NCBI GenBank assembly: GCA_944392065.1
Contig: CALXVO010000074.1
Location: forward strand, 1-6,162
Origin: an uncultured Clostridia bacterium
GTDB taxonomy: Bacteria; Bacillota; Clostridia; TANB77; CAG-508
Direction of reading: 5' to 3'
DNA: 6,162 nucleotides
Shown: positions 1 to 6,162 of the stretch, in pieces
How the letters are laid out: each line of letters opens with the position of its first letter
Position numbering within the stretch: the stretch's first letter is position 1
Position numbers and translations under genes: made by a program
Notes under the pieces: model-generated
What the model saw: only the letters and a program-made list of their open reading frames with translations
The model's database searches: none
Told to the model about the DNA's origin: nothing

Positions 1-419
1 ACTATTAGAATGAGTGCAAATACCAAACAAATTAATCCTATTTGCCAATTTGACATTATAAGCACTCCAAGCGATGTAGCCACTCCCTTTCCACCTTTAA
101 ATTTAAAAAAGATTGGAAATGTATGCCCGAGTATTACTGCAACACCTGCTATTTGAACAAGTAATGCACCATTTGAACCTTCTATTAATTTTCCAAGAAT
201 AATTGCAATTCCAATTGCAACTACACCCTTTAAAATATCGCATATAAGAGTTATAGCTGCTGCTTTTTTTCCCACAGCCCTTAACATATTTGTTGTTCCT
301 GCATTACCGCTTCCTTTTTCTCTTACATCAAATCCTGCCATTTTTTTGCTAAGAATTACCGAAAAATTAACACTTCCTATTAAATATGCTATTATTGCCA
401 TTATTATACATTCTACCAT
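1..419 (-). CDS. plsY: Glycerol-3-phosphate acyltransferase PlsY, C-terminus cut by window edge
   Basis: PlsY is an integral membrane enzyme that transfers the acyl group of acyl-phosphate (made by PlsX) to glycerol-3-phosphate, giving lysophosphatidic acid, the first step of phospholipid synthesis. The visible 139 residues carry the family signatures: an N-terminal membrane helix ending in YLIGSVNFS (about 12-20), the glycine-rich loop GSGNAGTTNMLR (36-47), and GHTFPIFFKFKGGKGVAT (98-115). Hydrophobic helices lie around 3-16, 54-76, 86-98 and 117-138. Family members are about 200 residues long, so roughly the last 60 lie beyond position 1. This is a truncation by the window, not a broken gene. 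The ATG at 417-419 has a strong AGGAGG ribosome binding site at about 430-435. The start lies 54 bases after the der stop with no promoter visible between them, so co-transcription with der is likely. The family call is very secure. Confidence 0.96.
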   Translation of the reverse strand, partial: MVECIIMAIIAYLIGSVNFSVILSKKMAGFDVREKGSGNAGTTNMLRAVGKKAAAITLICDILKGVVAIGIAIILGKLIEGSNGALLVQIAGVAVILGHTFPIFFKFKGGKGVATSLGVLIMSNWQIGLICLVFALILI

Positions 420-440
420 ATTTTATTCCTCCTTTTATTT

Positions 441-473
441 TTGTGCAAACGGGGACGGGCTTGTTTTGCACAA
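441..473. repeat. Hairpin repeat, copy 1, between der and plsY
   Basis: The arms TTGTGCAAA (441-449) and TTTGCACAA (465-473) form a 9-bp perfect stem. A further C450-G463 pair sits past a one-base bulge. They enclose the GC-rich core GGGGACGGGCTTGTTTTG (451-468, overlapping the right arm). The same 18 bases recur exactly at 1828-1845. On the minus strand the element starts directly after the der stop codon (474-476) and ends just before the plsY ribosome binding site, so it fills most of the 54-base gap. The minus strand has A-rich sequence, not a T-tract, after the hairpin, so it does not look like a terminator. It may be a REP-like or other small interspersed palindrome; that is inference. 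Confidence 0.8.
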
Positions 474-1796
474 TTATTTTTCATTTTTTTCTCTAACTAT
501 TATTCTAACCGGAGTCCCAACCAATCCAAATTCTTTTCGAATTTGATTAACCAAATACCTCTCATATGAAAAATGAAATAAGTCTTTATCATTAACAAAT
601 ACTACAAACGTTGGCGGTTTTGTACTTGCTTGTGTCATATAAAACAAACGCAATCTTTTGCCCTTATCTGTTGGTGGCTGTACAATTGCAATTGCTTCGT
701 TTAGTACTTGATTTAACACTGATGTAGAAACCCTCAATGAATTTTGGCTTGCTACACTATTAATTATTTCAAATAGCTTATTTACCCTTTGTCCCGTTTT
801 TGCTGATATAAATGTAATAGGTGCATAAGATAAATACGATAGTTTATTATATACATCTTTTTTATATTGTTCCAATGTTCCATTTTCTTTTTCATATTCA
901 TCCCATTTATTAATGACTATTATAATTCCTTTTCCCGCTTCATGAGCTTCTCCAGCAATCTTGGTATCTTGTTCTGTAACTCCGTCATTTGCATCAATCA
1001 TAAGTAAGCACACATCTGCTCTTTCTACTGCTAACAAGCTTCTCATCACACTATATTTCTCCAAATTTTCAGCGACCTTGCTTTTTCTTCTTATCCCTGC
1101 TGTATCAATAAAAATATATTTTCCAAACTCATTTTCAAACTCAGAATCTATTGCATCTCTTGTAGTTCCTGCTATATTGCTAACAATAACTCTATTTTCG
1201 CCTAAAATTTTATTTACTAATGATGATTTTCCAACATTTGGTTTTCCAATAATTGCTACTTTTATAACTTCATCATCTTTTTCATTTTCTTCAATAGGTG
1301 GAAGCTTGTCATATATTGCATCTAATACATCACCTATTCCAATTGCATTTGCAGCCGAAACTCTATAAGGTTCTCCTAATCCTAGGTTATAAAACTCATA
1401 TATTTCATCTGGCACTTTGCCATAAGTATCTGCTTTATTACATACTAAAATAATTTGTTTTTTAGATTTTTTTAGCATTAATGCAATATCCTTATCTGCT
1501 GCTGTAACTCCTTGTTTTATATCTGTAACAAATACAATTACGTCTGCCATAGCTATTGCCAAATTTGCCTGCTCTCTCATTTGTGAGAGAATTACATCAT
1601 TTGATTCCGGCTCAATTCCACCAGTATCTACTAAAGTAAAGGTTCTTCCTCTCCAGTTAGCTTCTGCATATACTCTATCACGTGTAACTCCTGGAGTGTC
1701 CTCTACTATTGATATTCTTTTGCCTACTATATAATTAAAAAATGTTGATTTCCCCACATTTGGTCTTCCTACTATTGCAACTGTTGGTTTACTCAT
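474..1796 (-). CDS. der: Ribosome biogenesis GTPase Der (EngA)
   Basis: Der is an essential cytoplasmic GTPase with two tandem G domains that acts in assembly of the 50S ribosomal subunit. Both G domains are intact. The first has P-loop GRPNVGKS (residues 10-17), DTGG (57-60) and NKAD (120-123). The second has GKPNVGKS (184-191), DTAG (231-234), NKWD (296-299) and SAK (331-333). A C-terminal KH-like domain follows (about 353-437), including the PPTFVVFVN segment. At 440 residues the length is normal for the family. I chose the ATG at 1794-1796. It gives the typical MSKPTVAIVGRPNVG amino end and has GGTGA five bases upstream. An in-frame GTG at 1803-1805 would add three residues but lies inside that ribosome binding site. 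The gene is followed by plsY, a gene order common in Clostridia, and is flanked on both sides by copies of an 18-base repeat. Confidence 0.98.
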   Translation of the reverse strand: MSKPTVAIVGRPNVGKSTFFNYIVGKRISIVEDTPGVTRDRVYAEANWRGRTFTLVDTGGIEPESNDVILSQMREQANLAIAMADVIVFVTDIKQGVTAADKDIALMLKKSKKQIILVCNKADTYGKVPDEIYEFYNLGLGEPYRVSAANAIGIGDVLDAIYDKLPPIEENEKDDEVIKVAIIGKPNVGKSSLVNKILGENRVIVSNIAGTTRDAIDSEFENEFGKYIFIDTAGIRRKSKVAENLEKYSVMRSLLAVERADVCLLMIDANDGVTEQDTKIAGEAHEAGKGIIIVINKWDEYEKENGTLEQYKKDVYNKLSYLSYAPITFISAKTGQRVNKLFEIINSVASQNSLRVSTSVLNQVLNEAIAIVQPPTDKGKRLRLFYMTQASTKPPTFVVFVNDKDLFHFSYERYLVNQIRKEFGLVGTPVRIIVREKNEK

Positions 1797-1818
1797 GTTT
1801 TTCACCCACTTTACTATT

Positions 1819-1849
1819 AGGACTATTGGGGACGGGCTTGTTTTGTCCT
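1819..1849. repeat. Hairpin repeat, copy 2, in the der leader
   Basis: This is the second exact copy of the 18-base core GGGGACGGGCTTGTTTTG (1828-1845), in the same orientation as the copy at 451-468. Here the outer arms are AGGAC (1819-1823) and GTCCT (1845-1849), not the TGTGCA type, so the stem is only 5 bp with partial mismatched pairing inside. An alternative GGAC (1830-1833) with GTCC (1845-1848) pairing is also possible. It lies 22 bases upstream of the der start codon and, if the candidate promoter is right, inside the der 5' untranslated leader. Confidence 0.75.
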
Positions 1850-1865
1850 CTTTCTGTCCATTACA

Positions 1866-1894
1866 ATTTTACTATATTACAGAAAAAATAGCAA
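1866..1894 (-). promoter_or_regulatory. Candidate promoter for der-plsY
   Basis: On the minus strand, TTGCTA (1889-1894) and TAAAAT (1866-1871) are separated by 17 bases. They match the sigma-A -35 and -10 consensus at four and five of six positions. Transcription would start near 1859, giving a leader of about 60 bases that contains hairpin repeat copy 2. The -35 lies inside the stem of the terminator of the preceding operon. In such AT-rich DNA a match of this quality can occur by chance, so this is tentative. A promoter is expected here because the terminator separates der from the upstream genes. Confidence 0.4.
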
Positions 1895-1912
1895 GGAAAA
1901 CTTGCTATTTTT
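1883..1912 (-). terminator. Rho-independent terminator, possibly bidirectional
   Basis: AAAAATAGCAAG (1884-1895) and CTTGCTATTTTT (1901-1912) form a perfect 12-bp stem with a five-base loop. Read on the minus strand, the stem ends in a run of six T (1883-1888). It begins 48 bases after the stop codon of the membrane protein gene at 1960 and closes the deaminase/membrane-protein operon ahead of der. The stem is symmetric with T-richness on both strands, so it could also work on the plus strand, although no plus-strand gene is visible. Confidence 0.85.
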
Positions 1913-1959
1913 AAGAATTACAGCTTATTGTTCGTTATGGTTCAGTGTGGAATTTAATT

Positions 1960-3645
1960 TTACATCCATGTCTTAGTCACTCCAACTATTATTAAAATCA
2001 ATAACGTTCCTAATGAAATTGCATAAGAAACTTTCATTAAAATCGTTCCTGTATATTTTATCTCTATATTTCCACTCATACCTTCTGATAAATTAATTGC
2101 CACAAATCCATTATCTGATTCGAATGTAGCTATGTTCTGTTCTTCCCCATTTTCATTTATCAATTCTACTGAATAGCCAAGATAATAAATATATGGAAGT
2201 TCTACTATTGTATTTTCTTCAACATTAGTTATAATAAAAGTCATGTTAGTTCCGTTTTTTTCTTCATCTTCTATTGTTGCATTTCCATTTAATAAATATA
2301 CACTATTCTCTCTATGTATAATATAATCTAAATTATTATATGCTTTGCTTGGTAGGTATTCAAATGTCGCACAACCAGCATGCACCCTCCCTGTGTTCTC
2401 TGTTACTTTAACTGCTGGCCATAATTTATCTTCCGACCATTTTTTTTGATAATTGAAATTATTTGTTATTGGTAATACAAGTAATATCACAATTAAACTT
2501 AAAATCAAAACATCCCTCATATTAAAGTTTTTTATTAATATAGAATAATTTGTGGCAACTACAAATGCCAAAAAGAATGATGAAAATTCCAATAATCTAA
2601 ATGTGAATTGTATCATTTTTAGTATTGAAGGCAATTTCTCAAATGGAAAAAATCGAAGTGATATTACTACACAAATAATTCCTGTAATAGCTGAAAAGCA
2701 GTATATTTTTTTATTATCTAAGAAAGATTCTTTTCTCATTTTTTTGTAAACTAATGGTGTGAGTACTACCCCTATTAGAGTAACAAGACCTATTTCAAAA
2801 CTAAAATTTCCTTGTTTTGTATATACTAAATCTACTAGATCCACCTTGTTGCGTATTAATTCACTTGTTCTCTCCATTCTTCCTTCTCGAAAAACCTCAT
2901 AGTCTGTAGCCATCATGTGTTCTAACATTGGTAATAAATAAAAGCTGGTTAGTAATATTATGAGTAGAAGATTTATTCCAAGCATTTTCCATACCTGTTT
3001 GTCTTTTAGTTTTCTTATATTTACTAATACATATATAAAGCAAAGTATTGCAACATACATAGCTATAACAATCTGGCTTAAAATCAATCCCACTGCCCCA
3101 AGTGCCAATATTAAGCTTTTTTTAATACTTTTTTCTTCATCATTAAATATGTTATACATTCCTAAAAACGTGATTGGTAAAAATATAAATGACGCAAGTT
3201 CTGAAATTGCTACTCTCATATACATATCTGTAAGTCTATATGGTGCAAACATATAAATAACAGCTGCTAAAATCCCTGCATATCTATTTTTTGTTACTCT
3301 ACTTACAAATTCATACATAGCAATTCCAGTAAGGAATGATAATAATAAAATAAATAATTTTAACACCAGCTCGAAAGAACTTGTAAATATTCTAAAAATT
3401 AATGGAACATATGCTGTAAATGGACTATAAAATATATTCCATGAATATCCAAACTGGTTACAAAAATTAGACATGATAACAGGAGGGAATTCTCCCTCTG
3501 TTATTGTTTGATATGTTCCCATAAGTCTTGCTATATGTTGTATTCCATCGTCATTATAAATATTAAAATCTTTACTAGCTAATGGTATTGATACAATTAA
3601 TGAAAAAATGAGTATAATTATATAATCTATTACTTTCTTTTTCAT
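1960..3645 (-). CDS. Polytopic membrane protein, PTPS-related/YfhO-like, GT-C type (paralog A)
   Basis: This 561-residue membrane protein has an N-terminal helix (about 8-24), about nine or ten further helices between 72 and 393, an extracytoplasmic beta-rich region (about 400-535) and a final anchor helix (541-557). The first outer loop holds NDDGIQH (31-37) and GEFP (51-54). The acidic pair resembles the catalytic or metal-binding position of GT-C glycosyltransferases. Other blocks shared with the neighbour at 3723-5471 are PYRLTDMYMR (135-144), QFTFR (346-350), YLPSKA (430-435) and ELPYIYYLGY (482-491). The architecture fits membrane proteins labelled '6-pyruvoyl-tetrahydropterin synthase-related', a label that implies no pterin chemistry, and resembles YfhO-type proteins linked to envelope glycosylation. 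The substrate is unknown and glycosyltransferase activity is inferred. The ATG has AAAAGGA at 3654-3660. This is the last gene before the terminator. Confidence 0.8.
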   Translation of the reverse strand: MKKKVIDYIIILIFSLIVSIPLASKDFNIYNDDGIQHIARLMGTYQTITEGEFPPVIMSNFCNQFGYSWNIFYSPFTAYVPLIFRIFTSSFELVLKLFILLLSFLTGIAMYEFVSRVTKNRYAGILAAVIYMFAPYRLTDMYMRVAISELASFIFLPITFLGMYNIFNDEEKSIKKSLILALGAVGLILSQIVIAMYVAILCFIYVLVNIRKLKDKQVWKMLGINLLLIILLTSFYLLPMLEHMMATDYEVFREGRMERTSELIRNKVDLVDLVYTKQGNFSFEIGLVTLIGVVLTPLVYKKMRKESFLDNKKIYCFSAITGIICVVISLRFFPFEKLPSILKMIQFTFRLLEFSSFFLAFVVATNYSILIKNFNMRDVLILSLIVILLVLPITNNFNYQKKWSEDKLWPAVKVTENTGRVHAGCATFEYLPSKAYNNLDYIIHRENSVYLLNGNATIEDEEKNGTNMTFIITNVEENTIVELPYIYYLGYSVELINENGEEQNIATFESDNGFVAINLSEGMSGNIEIKYTGTILMKVSYAISLGTLLILIIVGVTKTWM

Positions 3646-3722
3646 AAAGTTTATCCTTTTAACTAATTATTTCTTGATTCTTAACAAACGCTTATGTTGC
3701 TAGATTTATCTTTGCATAAAAT

Positions 3723-5471
3723 CTATTTACTCTGTATGCCTTCTTGTTTTTTCTCATACCTTTTTCTGTAAATTACAACATATATTATAAAGCCTATCAT
3801 TGCAATTGGAGATATTATATATGATGCTTTGTCCAATGTAGTTGCAGTATAATCCACCACGATTTTCCCTTGTTGTACATCTTCTGGCATTACTATTTTC
3901 AAAAAGCCATAATCAGACTCAGTAGGCTCTAATGTTAGCTCTGTTTCCTCAAATTGTAATCTTACAGTATATCCTGGGTAGAACAAATATGGTAATTCTA
4001 GTTCTGTTCCATTAGATGCATCCTTTATTTCCATCTCTAAATGTAGAGCATCTTTATTTTCATTTTCTATTACTGCTTGACCAGAAATCACAATTGTTCC
4101 ATTACTTCTATTTATTAAATATTTTCGTTGTTCTAATATGGCCTTAGTTGGCATATAATCTCTATTAATTGAAAAATAATGTATTTCTGGGTTCTCTATT
4201 ATTTTTTGTTCATATTGCTCATCTTTTGTAGTATCTTCTTCAGTATATGCCATCAATTCCTTTGCTGTAAATGCCATTAATAAAATTAGTATTAATATAT
4301 ATGCCGTATTTCTTATCCATTTTTTATTTATTGATGTAACTAAGTAATATACATTTATTGCACATACTGGAGTAAGGAACATTAAAGAAAATCCAAGCAT
4401 TCTCCATGGATATTGTAATGTACATAAAAAGTCTGGCATAATCTTCCATGGAAAGAATTTAGTACACATAATTAAAGATATTACCCCTAAAACAATACTT
4501 GTTATATAAAAATCCTTATATTTTTTATCAATCTTATTATAAGCCAATACCCCTAAAAACAACATTGTAATAAATGGTATTCCCACTATAAAGGAGACTC
4601 CATTATCTTCTCCTTTATCCTTAAGCAATTGCCATAATTCAATTGTATTATTTGATACATATTCTCCACTTGTTTTTAAAATATCGGGCTCCAGTATAGC
4701 ATAGTCAGCATTGCTAGCAAATTCTAGCATTGGTAATATAAACATTGCAGACATAAGCAATATAAATATTACATTTATCACACATTTTATAATTACATTT
4801 TTTTTCAAAAATGCTTTTAAATTAAATAAAATATATATCAAGCAAAAAATTGCTGTATACTCTGTAGATATTGTATGTGAGAGTAATAGACCTGTTGCCC
4901 CTATTGCAATATAATAATGCCTTTTTTTATCCCCGTGTAATAGATTATACAAGCCTTGAAATACTATTGGTATAAACACAAATGCAGTGAACTCCCCTAT
5001 TGCATATCTATTATATATATCTTCTAACTTATATGGTAATATCATATATATAACTGCTGAAAAGAAAGCAATTCCTTTCTTTTTGGTAACTTCATTTATA
5101 AAGTTATACATAAATATTCCTGAAAGAATAGTTGTAAGTATAGCAAACAGTTTTAAGCCATTGCAAAATGTTCCAGATATAAGACCTAGAACATAAGGTA
5201 CATATGCTACAATTGTAGGATAAAATGCTGTCATGCTATAGCCCCAGTCCCTGCAAAAATATGGAAAAACTAAAAAAGGAAACTCTCCTTTTTCCATTGC
5301 ATTATCTAAACCTATTAACCTTAATAAATGTATAAATCCATCATCGGTTGACCTTATCTGTACCCACAAAAATGGTATTGATATTAATAACCCTATTATG
5401 CATATAATTATATAATGTATGATTTTTTTTGTTTTAACTATCTCAATAATATTTGTAATTTTATTTTTCAT
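3723..5471 (-). CDS. Polytopic membrane protein, PTPS-related/YfhO-like, GT-C type (paralog B)
   Basis: This 582-residue protein is a divergent tandem paralog of the gene at 1960-3645. It has a basic N-terminus, a first helix (about 17-37), and an outer loop with TDDGFIH (42-48) and KGEFP (61-65). Then come FCRDWGYS (72-79), the block LPYKLEDIYNRYAIGE (145-160), about eight more helices up to residue 403, and QYPWR (353-357). An extracytoplasmic beta-rich region (about 408-545) includes YMPTKA (439-444) and ELPYLFYPGY (492-501). It ends in a last helix (about 551-568) and a lysine-rich cytoplasmic tail. The motif order matches paralog A throughout. The likely role is an envelope glycan or lipid-linked sugar transferase, by family resemblance only. 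The ATG at 5469-5471 has AGGGAGA at 5481-5487. The gene lies 38 bases after the deaminase stop and 77 bases before paralog A, so the three probably share a transcript. Confidence 0.8.
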   Translation of the reverse strand: MKNKITNIIEIVKTKKIIHYIIICIIGLLISIPFLWVQIRSTDDGFIHLLRLIGLDNAMEKGEFPFLVFPYFCRDWGYSMTAFYPTIVAYVPYVLGLISGTFCNGLKLFAILTTILSGIFMYNFINEVTKKKGIAFFSAVIYMILPYKLEDIYNRYAIGEFTAFVFIPIVFQGLYNLLHGDKKRHYYIAIGATGLLLSHTISTEYTAIFCLIYILFNLKAFLKKNVIIKCVINVIFILLMSAMFILPMLEFASNADYAILEPDILKTSGEYVSNNTIELWQLLKDKGEDNGVSFIVGIPFITMLFLGVLAYNKIDKKYKDFYITSIVLGVISLIMCTKFFPWKIMPDFLCTLQYPWRMLGFSLMFLTPVCAINVYYLVTSINKKWIRNTAYILILILLMAFTAKELMAYTEEDTTKDEQYEQKIIENPEIHYFSINRDYMPTKAILEQRKYLINRSNGTIVISGQAVIENENKDALHLEMEIKDASNGTELELPYLFYPGYTVRLQFEETELTLEPTESDYGFLKIVMPEDVQQGKIVVDYTATTLDKASYIISPIAMIGFIIYVVIYRKRYEKKQEGIQSK

Positions 5472-5509
5472 TTGATTATTTCTCCCTAATCCTTTTATAT
5501 TTACTATTT

Positions 5510-6007
5510 TTAGTATGTGATTTTTCCATTTAGCAAATCATCATTGTCAATCCATTCTTGTACATCTGTAATTTTATATCCTTCCTTACTATCATCTCTT
5601 ACTATAACTCTTTCAATCCCAGCATTGATAATGAGCTTTCTACACATTTGACAACAGCCCGGATTCTCTTCTAAAAGTCCCGTATCTGTTCTATACTGAA
5701 CTAAATACAAGCTTGCACCTATCATATTTTTTCTTGAGCTACTAATAATAGCATTCATTTCTGCATGAACACTCCTACACGCATCATATCCGGCATGTCT
5801 TATATCAGGAAAAAATTTCTTTTTTGAGCAATATCCTAAATCATTACAATTTTTTCTTCCTCTAGGTGCTCCACTATATCCAGTTGCTACAATTTCATCA
5901 TTGTTTACAATTACAGTACCAGATTTTTTTCTCAAACAAGTACTTCTTTCTGCTACTGTTGCTGCTATATTTAAATAATAGTTAATTTTATCAATTCTTT
6001 GTACCAT
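5510..6007 (-). CDS. comEB: dCMP deaminase, ComEB-like
   Basis: This 165-residue cytoplasmic zinc enzyme is predicted to deaminate dCMP to dUMP, the precursor of dTMP. The active-site block CRSVHAEMNAI (77-87) supplies the zinc ligand H81 and the proton-shuttle E83. The second half, CCQMC (118-122), supplies ligands C119 and C122. The substrate-side sequence GTVIVNNDEIVATGYSGAPRG (30-50), the NC....GYC pair (C54, C60) and C77 are typical of the deoxycytidylate branch of the family, not of free cytidine deaminases. Two oddities appear. The usual proline of PCxxC is replaced by cysteine (C118), and residues about 105-115 seem to add a loop before it. The ATG at 6005-6007 has GGAAGGAA at 6017-6024, and a strong promoter lies just upstream. 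The name comEB reflects similarity; a role in competence should not be assumed. Confidence 0.9.
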   Translation of the reverse strand: MVQRIDKINYYLNIAATVAERSTCLRKKSGTVIVNNDEIVATGYSGAPRGRKNCNDLGYCSKKKFFPDIRHAGYDACRSVHAEMNAIISSSRKNMIGASLYLVQYRTDTGLLEENPGCCQMCRKLIINAGIERVIVRDDSKEGYKITDVQEWIDNDDLLNGKITY

Positions 6008-6042
6008 TATAATATATTCCTTCCAATTTTTAATTTTGCTAC

Positions 6043-6071
6043 ATTATATCATTTATAGTTTTCAGTATCAA
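6043..6071 (-). promoter_or_regulatory. Sigma-A-type promoter of the deaminase/membrane-protein operon
   Basis: On the minus strand, TTGATA (6066-6071) and a perfect TATAAT (6043-6048) are separated by exactly 17 bases. TG one base before the -10 (6050-6051) makes it an extended -10. Transcription should start near 6036, giving a leader of about 29 bases before the deaminase ATG at 6007. The match is 11 of 12 bases with optimal spacing, so this is a confident call and predicts strong constitutive expression. I see no clear operator around it. Confidence 0.85.
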
Positions 6072-6095
6072 GCCCTAATTGTCATTAAGAAAATT

Positions 6096-6127
6096 GGACG
6101 TTAACGAAATCAAAGATTTCGACGTCC
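6096..6127. repeat. Bulged hairpin (GGACGT-type arms)
   Basis: GGACGT (6096-6101) pairs with ACGTCC (6122-6127) and CGAAATC (6105-6111) pairs with GATTTCG (6115-6121). This gives a 13-bp stem with a TAA bulge (6102-6104) and an AAA loop. On the minus strand it is followed by AATTTTCTT, so it could end transcription of a gene lying beyond the window. It is much more structured and GC-rich than the DNA around it, and its neighbour at 6131-6158 is a second hairpin. This suggests one compound palindromic element. Confidence 0.75.
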
Positions 6128-6130
6128 ACA

Positions 6131-6158
6131 TGTGCATTTCGCTTCGCGAATATGCACA
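6131..6158. repeat. Hairpin (TGTGCA-type arms)
   Basis: TGTGCAT (6131-6137) pairs with ATGCACA (6152-6158), and TTCGC (6138-6142) pairs with GCGAA (6146-6150). This gives a 12-bp stem with one bulged T (6151) and a TTC loop. It begins three bases after the preceding hairpin. Neither strand has a T-tract after it inside the window, so a terminator role is unsupported. The outer arm TGTGCA/TGCACA is the same as in the hairpin at 441-473. The element may continue past the window end. Confidence 0.75.
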
Positions 6159-6162
6159 GCCC

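Noticed and set aside
441..473. Hairpin between der and plsY as a rho-independent terminator
   Set aside because: The sequence after the stem on the transcribed strand is A-rich, not T-rich, and plsY has no other visible promoter.
346..546. 66-residue plus-strand open frame
   Set aside because: It runs antisense over the plsY start, the hairpin repeat and the end of der. It has no ribosome binding site and no recognisable motif.
961..1368. 135-residue plus-strand open frame inside der
   Set aside because: It is a shadow of the der reading frame; the minus-strand frame carries all conserved GTPase motifs.
1797..1805. GTG start adding three residues to Der
   Set aside because: The GTG lies within the GGTGA ribosome binding site that serves the ATG at 1794-1796, and the longer form gives a less typical amino end.
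2552..3256. Two plus-strand open frames (65 and 98 residues) opposite membrane paralog A
   Set aside because: They are antisense shadows of a low-complexity hydrophobic gene, without ribosome binding sites or family resemblance.
3646..3722. Possible separate promoter or terminator between the two membrane paralogs
   Set aside because: I found no convincing stem with a T-tract, and the best -35-like TTGTTA lacks a credible -10 at 17 bases. Co-transcription is the simpler reading.
4711..5196. Two plus-strand open frames (67 and 69 residues) opposite membrane paralog B
   Set aside because: Same reason: antisense shadows within a well-supported gene.
6096..6158. CRISPR-like or attachment-site repeat
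   Set aside because: The two stems are palindromes of different sequence, not direct repeats with spacers, and no integrase or cas gene is visible.

Overview
The window is AT-rich and gene-dense. Every gene I can support lies on the minus strand. Low GC, strong AGGAGG-type ribosome binding sites, and a der gene followed directly by plsY all point to a Firmicute, most likely a clostridial one. I cannot place it to genus from sequence alone.

Read in the direction of transcription (from high to low coordinates), the window opens with two adjacent, relatively GC-rich hairpins (6096-6158). A near-consensus sigma-A-type promoter follows (TTGATA, 17-base spacer, TATAAT with an extended -10 TG; 6043-6071). 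It drives a three-gene unit: a ComEB-like dCMP deaminase (5510-6007), then two tandem paralogous polytopic membrane proteins (3723-5471 and 1960-3645). The membrane proteins resemble the large GT-C-like family annotated as '6-pyruvoyl-tetrahydropterin synthase-related' or YfhO-like. The gaps are 38 and 77 bases, and a perfect 12-bp stem with a T-tract (1883-1912) closes the unit.

A second unit then begins. It holds der (EngA), the double-GTPase ribosome assembly factor (474-1796), followed by plsY (1-419), the membrane glycerol-3-phosphate acyltransferase. PlsY is cut off by the window edge after 139 residues. A candidate promoter for this unit overlaps the terminator stem of the first.

Functionally, der and plsY are housekeeping genes (ribosome biogenesis and phospholipid synthesis). 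The deaminase feeds dUMP and hence dTTP synthesis. The two membrane proteins are probably envelope glycan enzymes of unknown substrate.

The least expected signal is a small repeat family. An identical 18-base core (GGGGACGGGCTTGTTTTG) occurs on both sides of der in the same orientation, each copy framed by a different inverted-repeat arm (TGTGCA-type and GGAC-type). The same two arm-end types recur in the paired hairpins at 6096-6158. I see no CRISPR array, tRNA, rRNA, transposase or convincing unreported small gene. No stretch longer than 300 bases lacks a gene.
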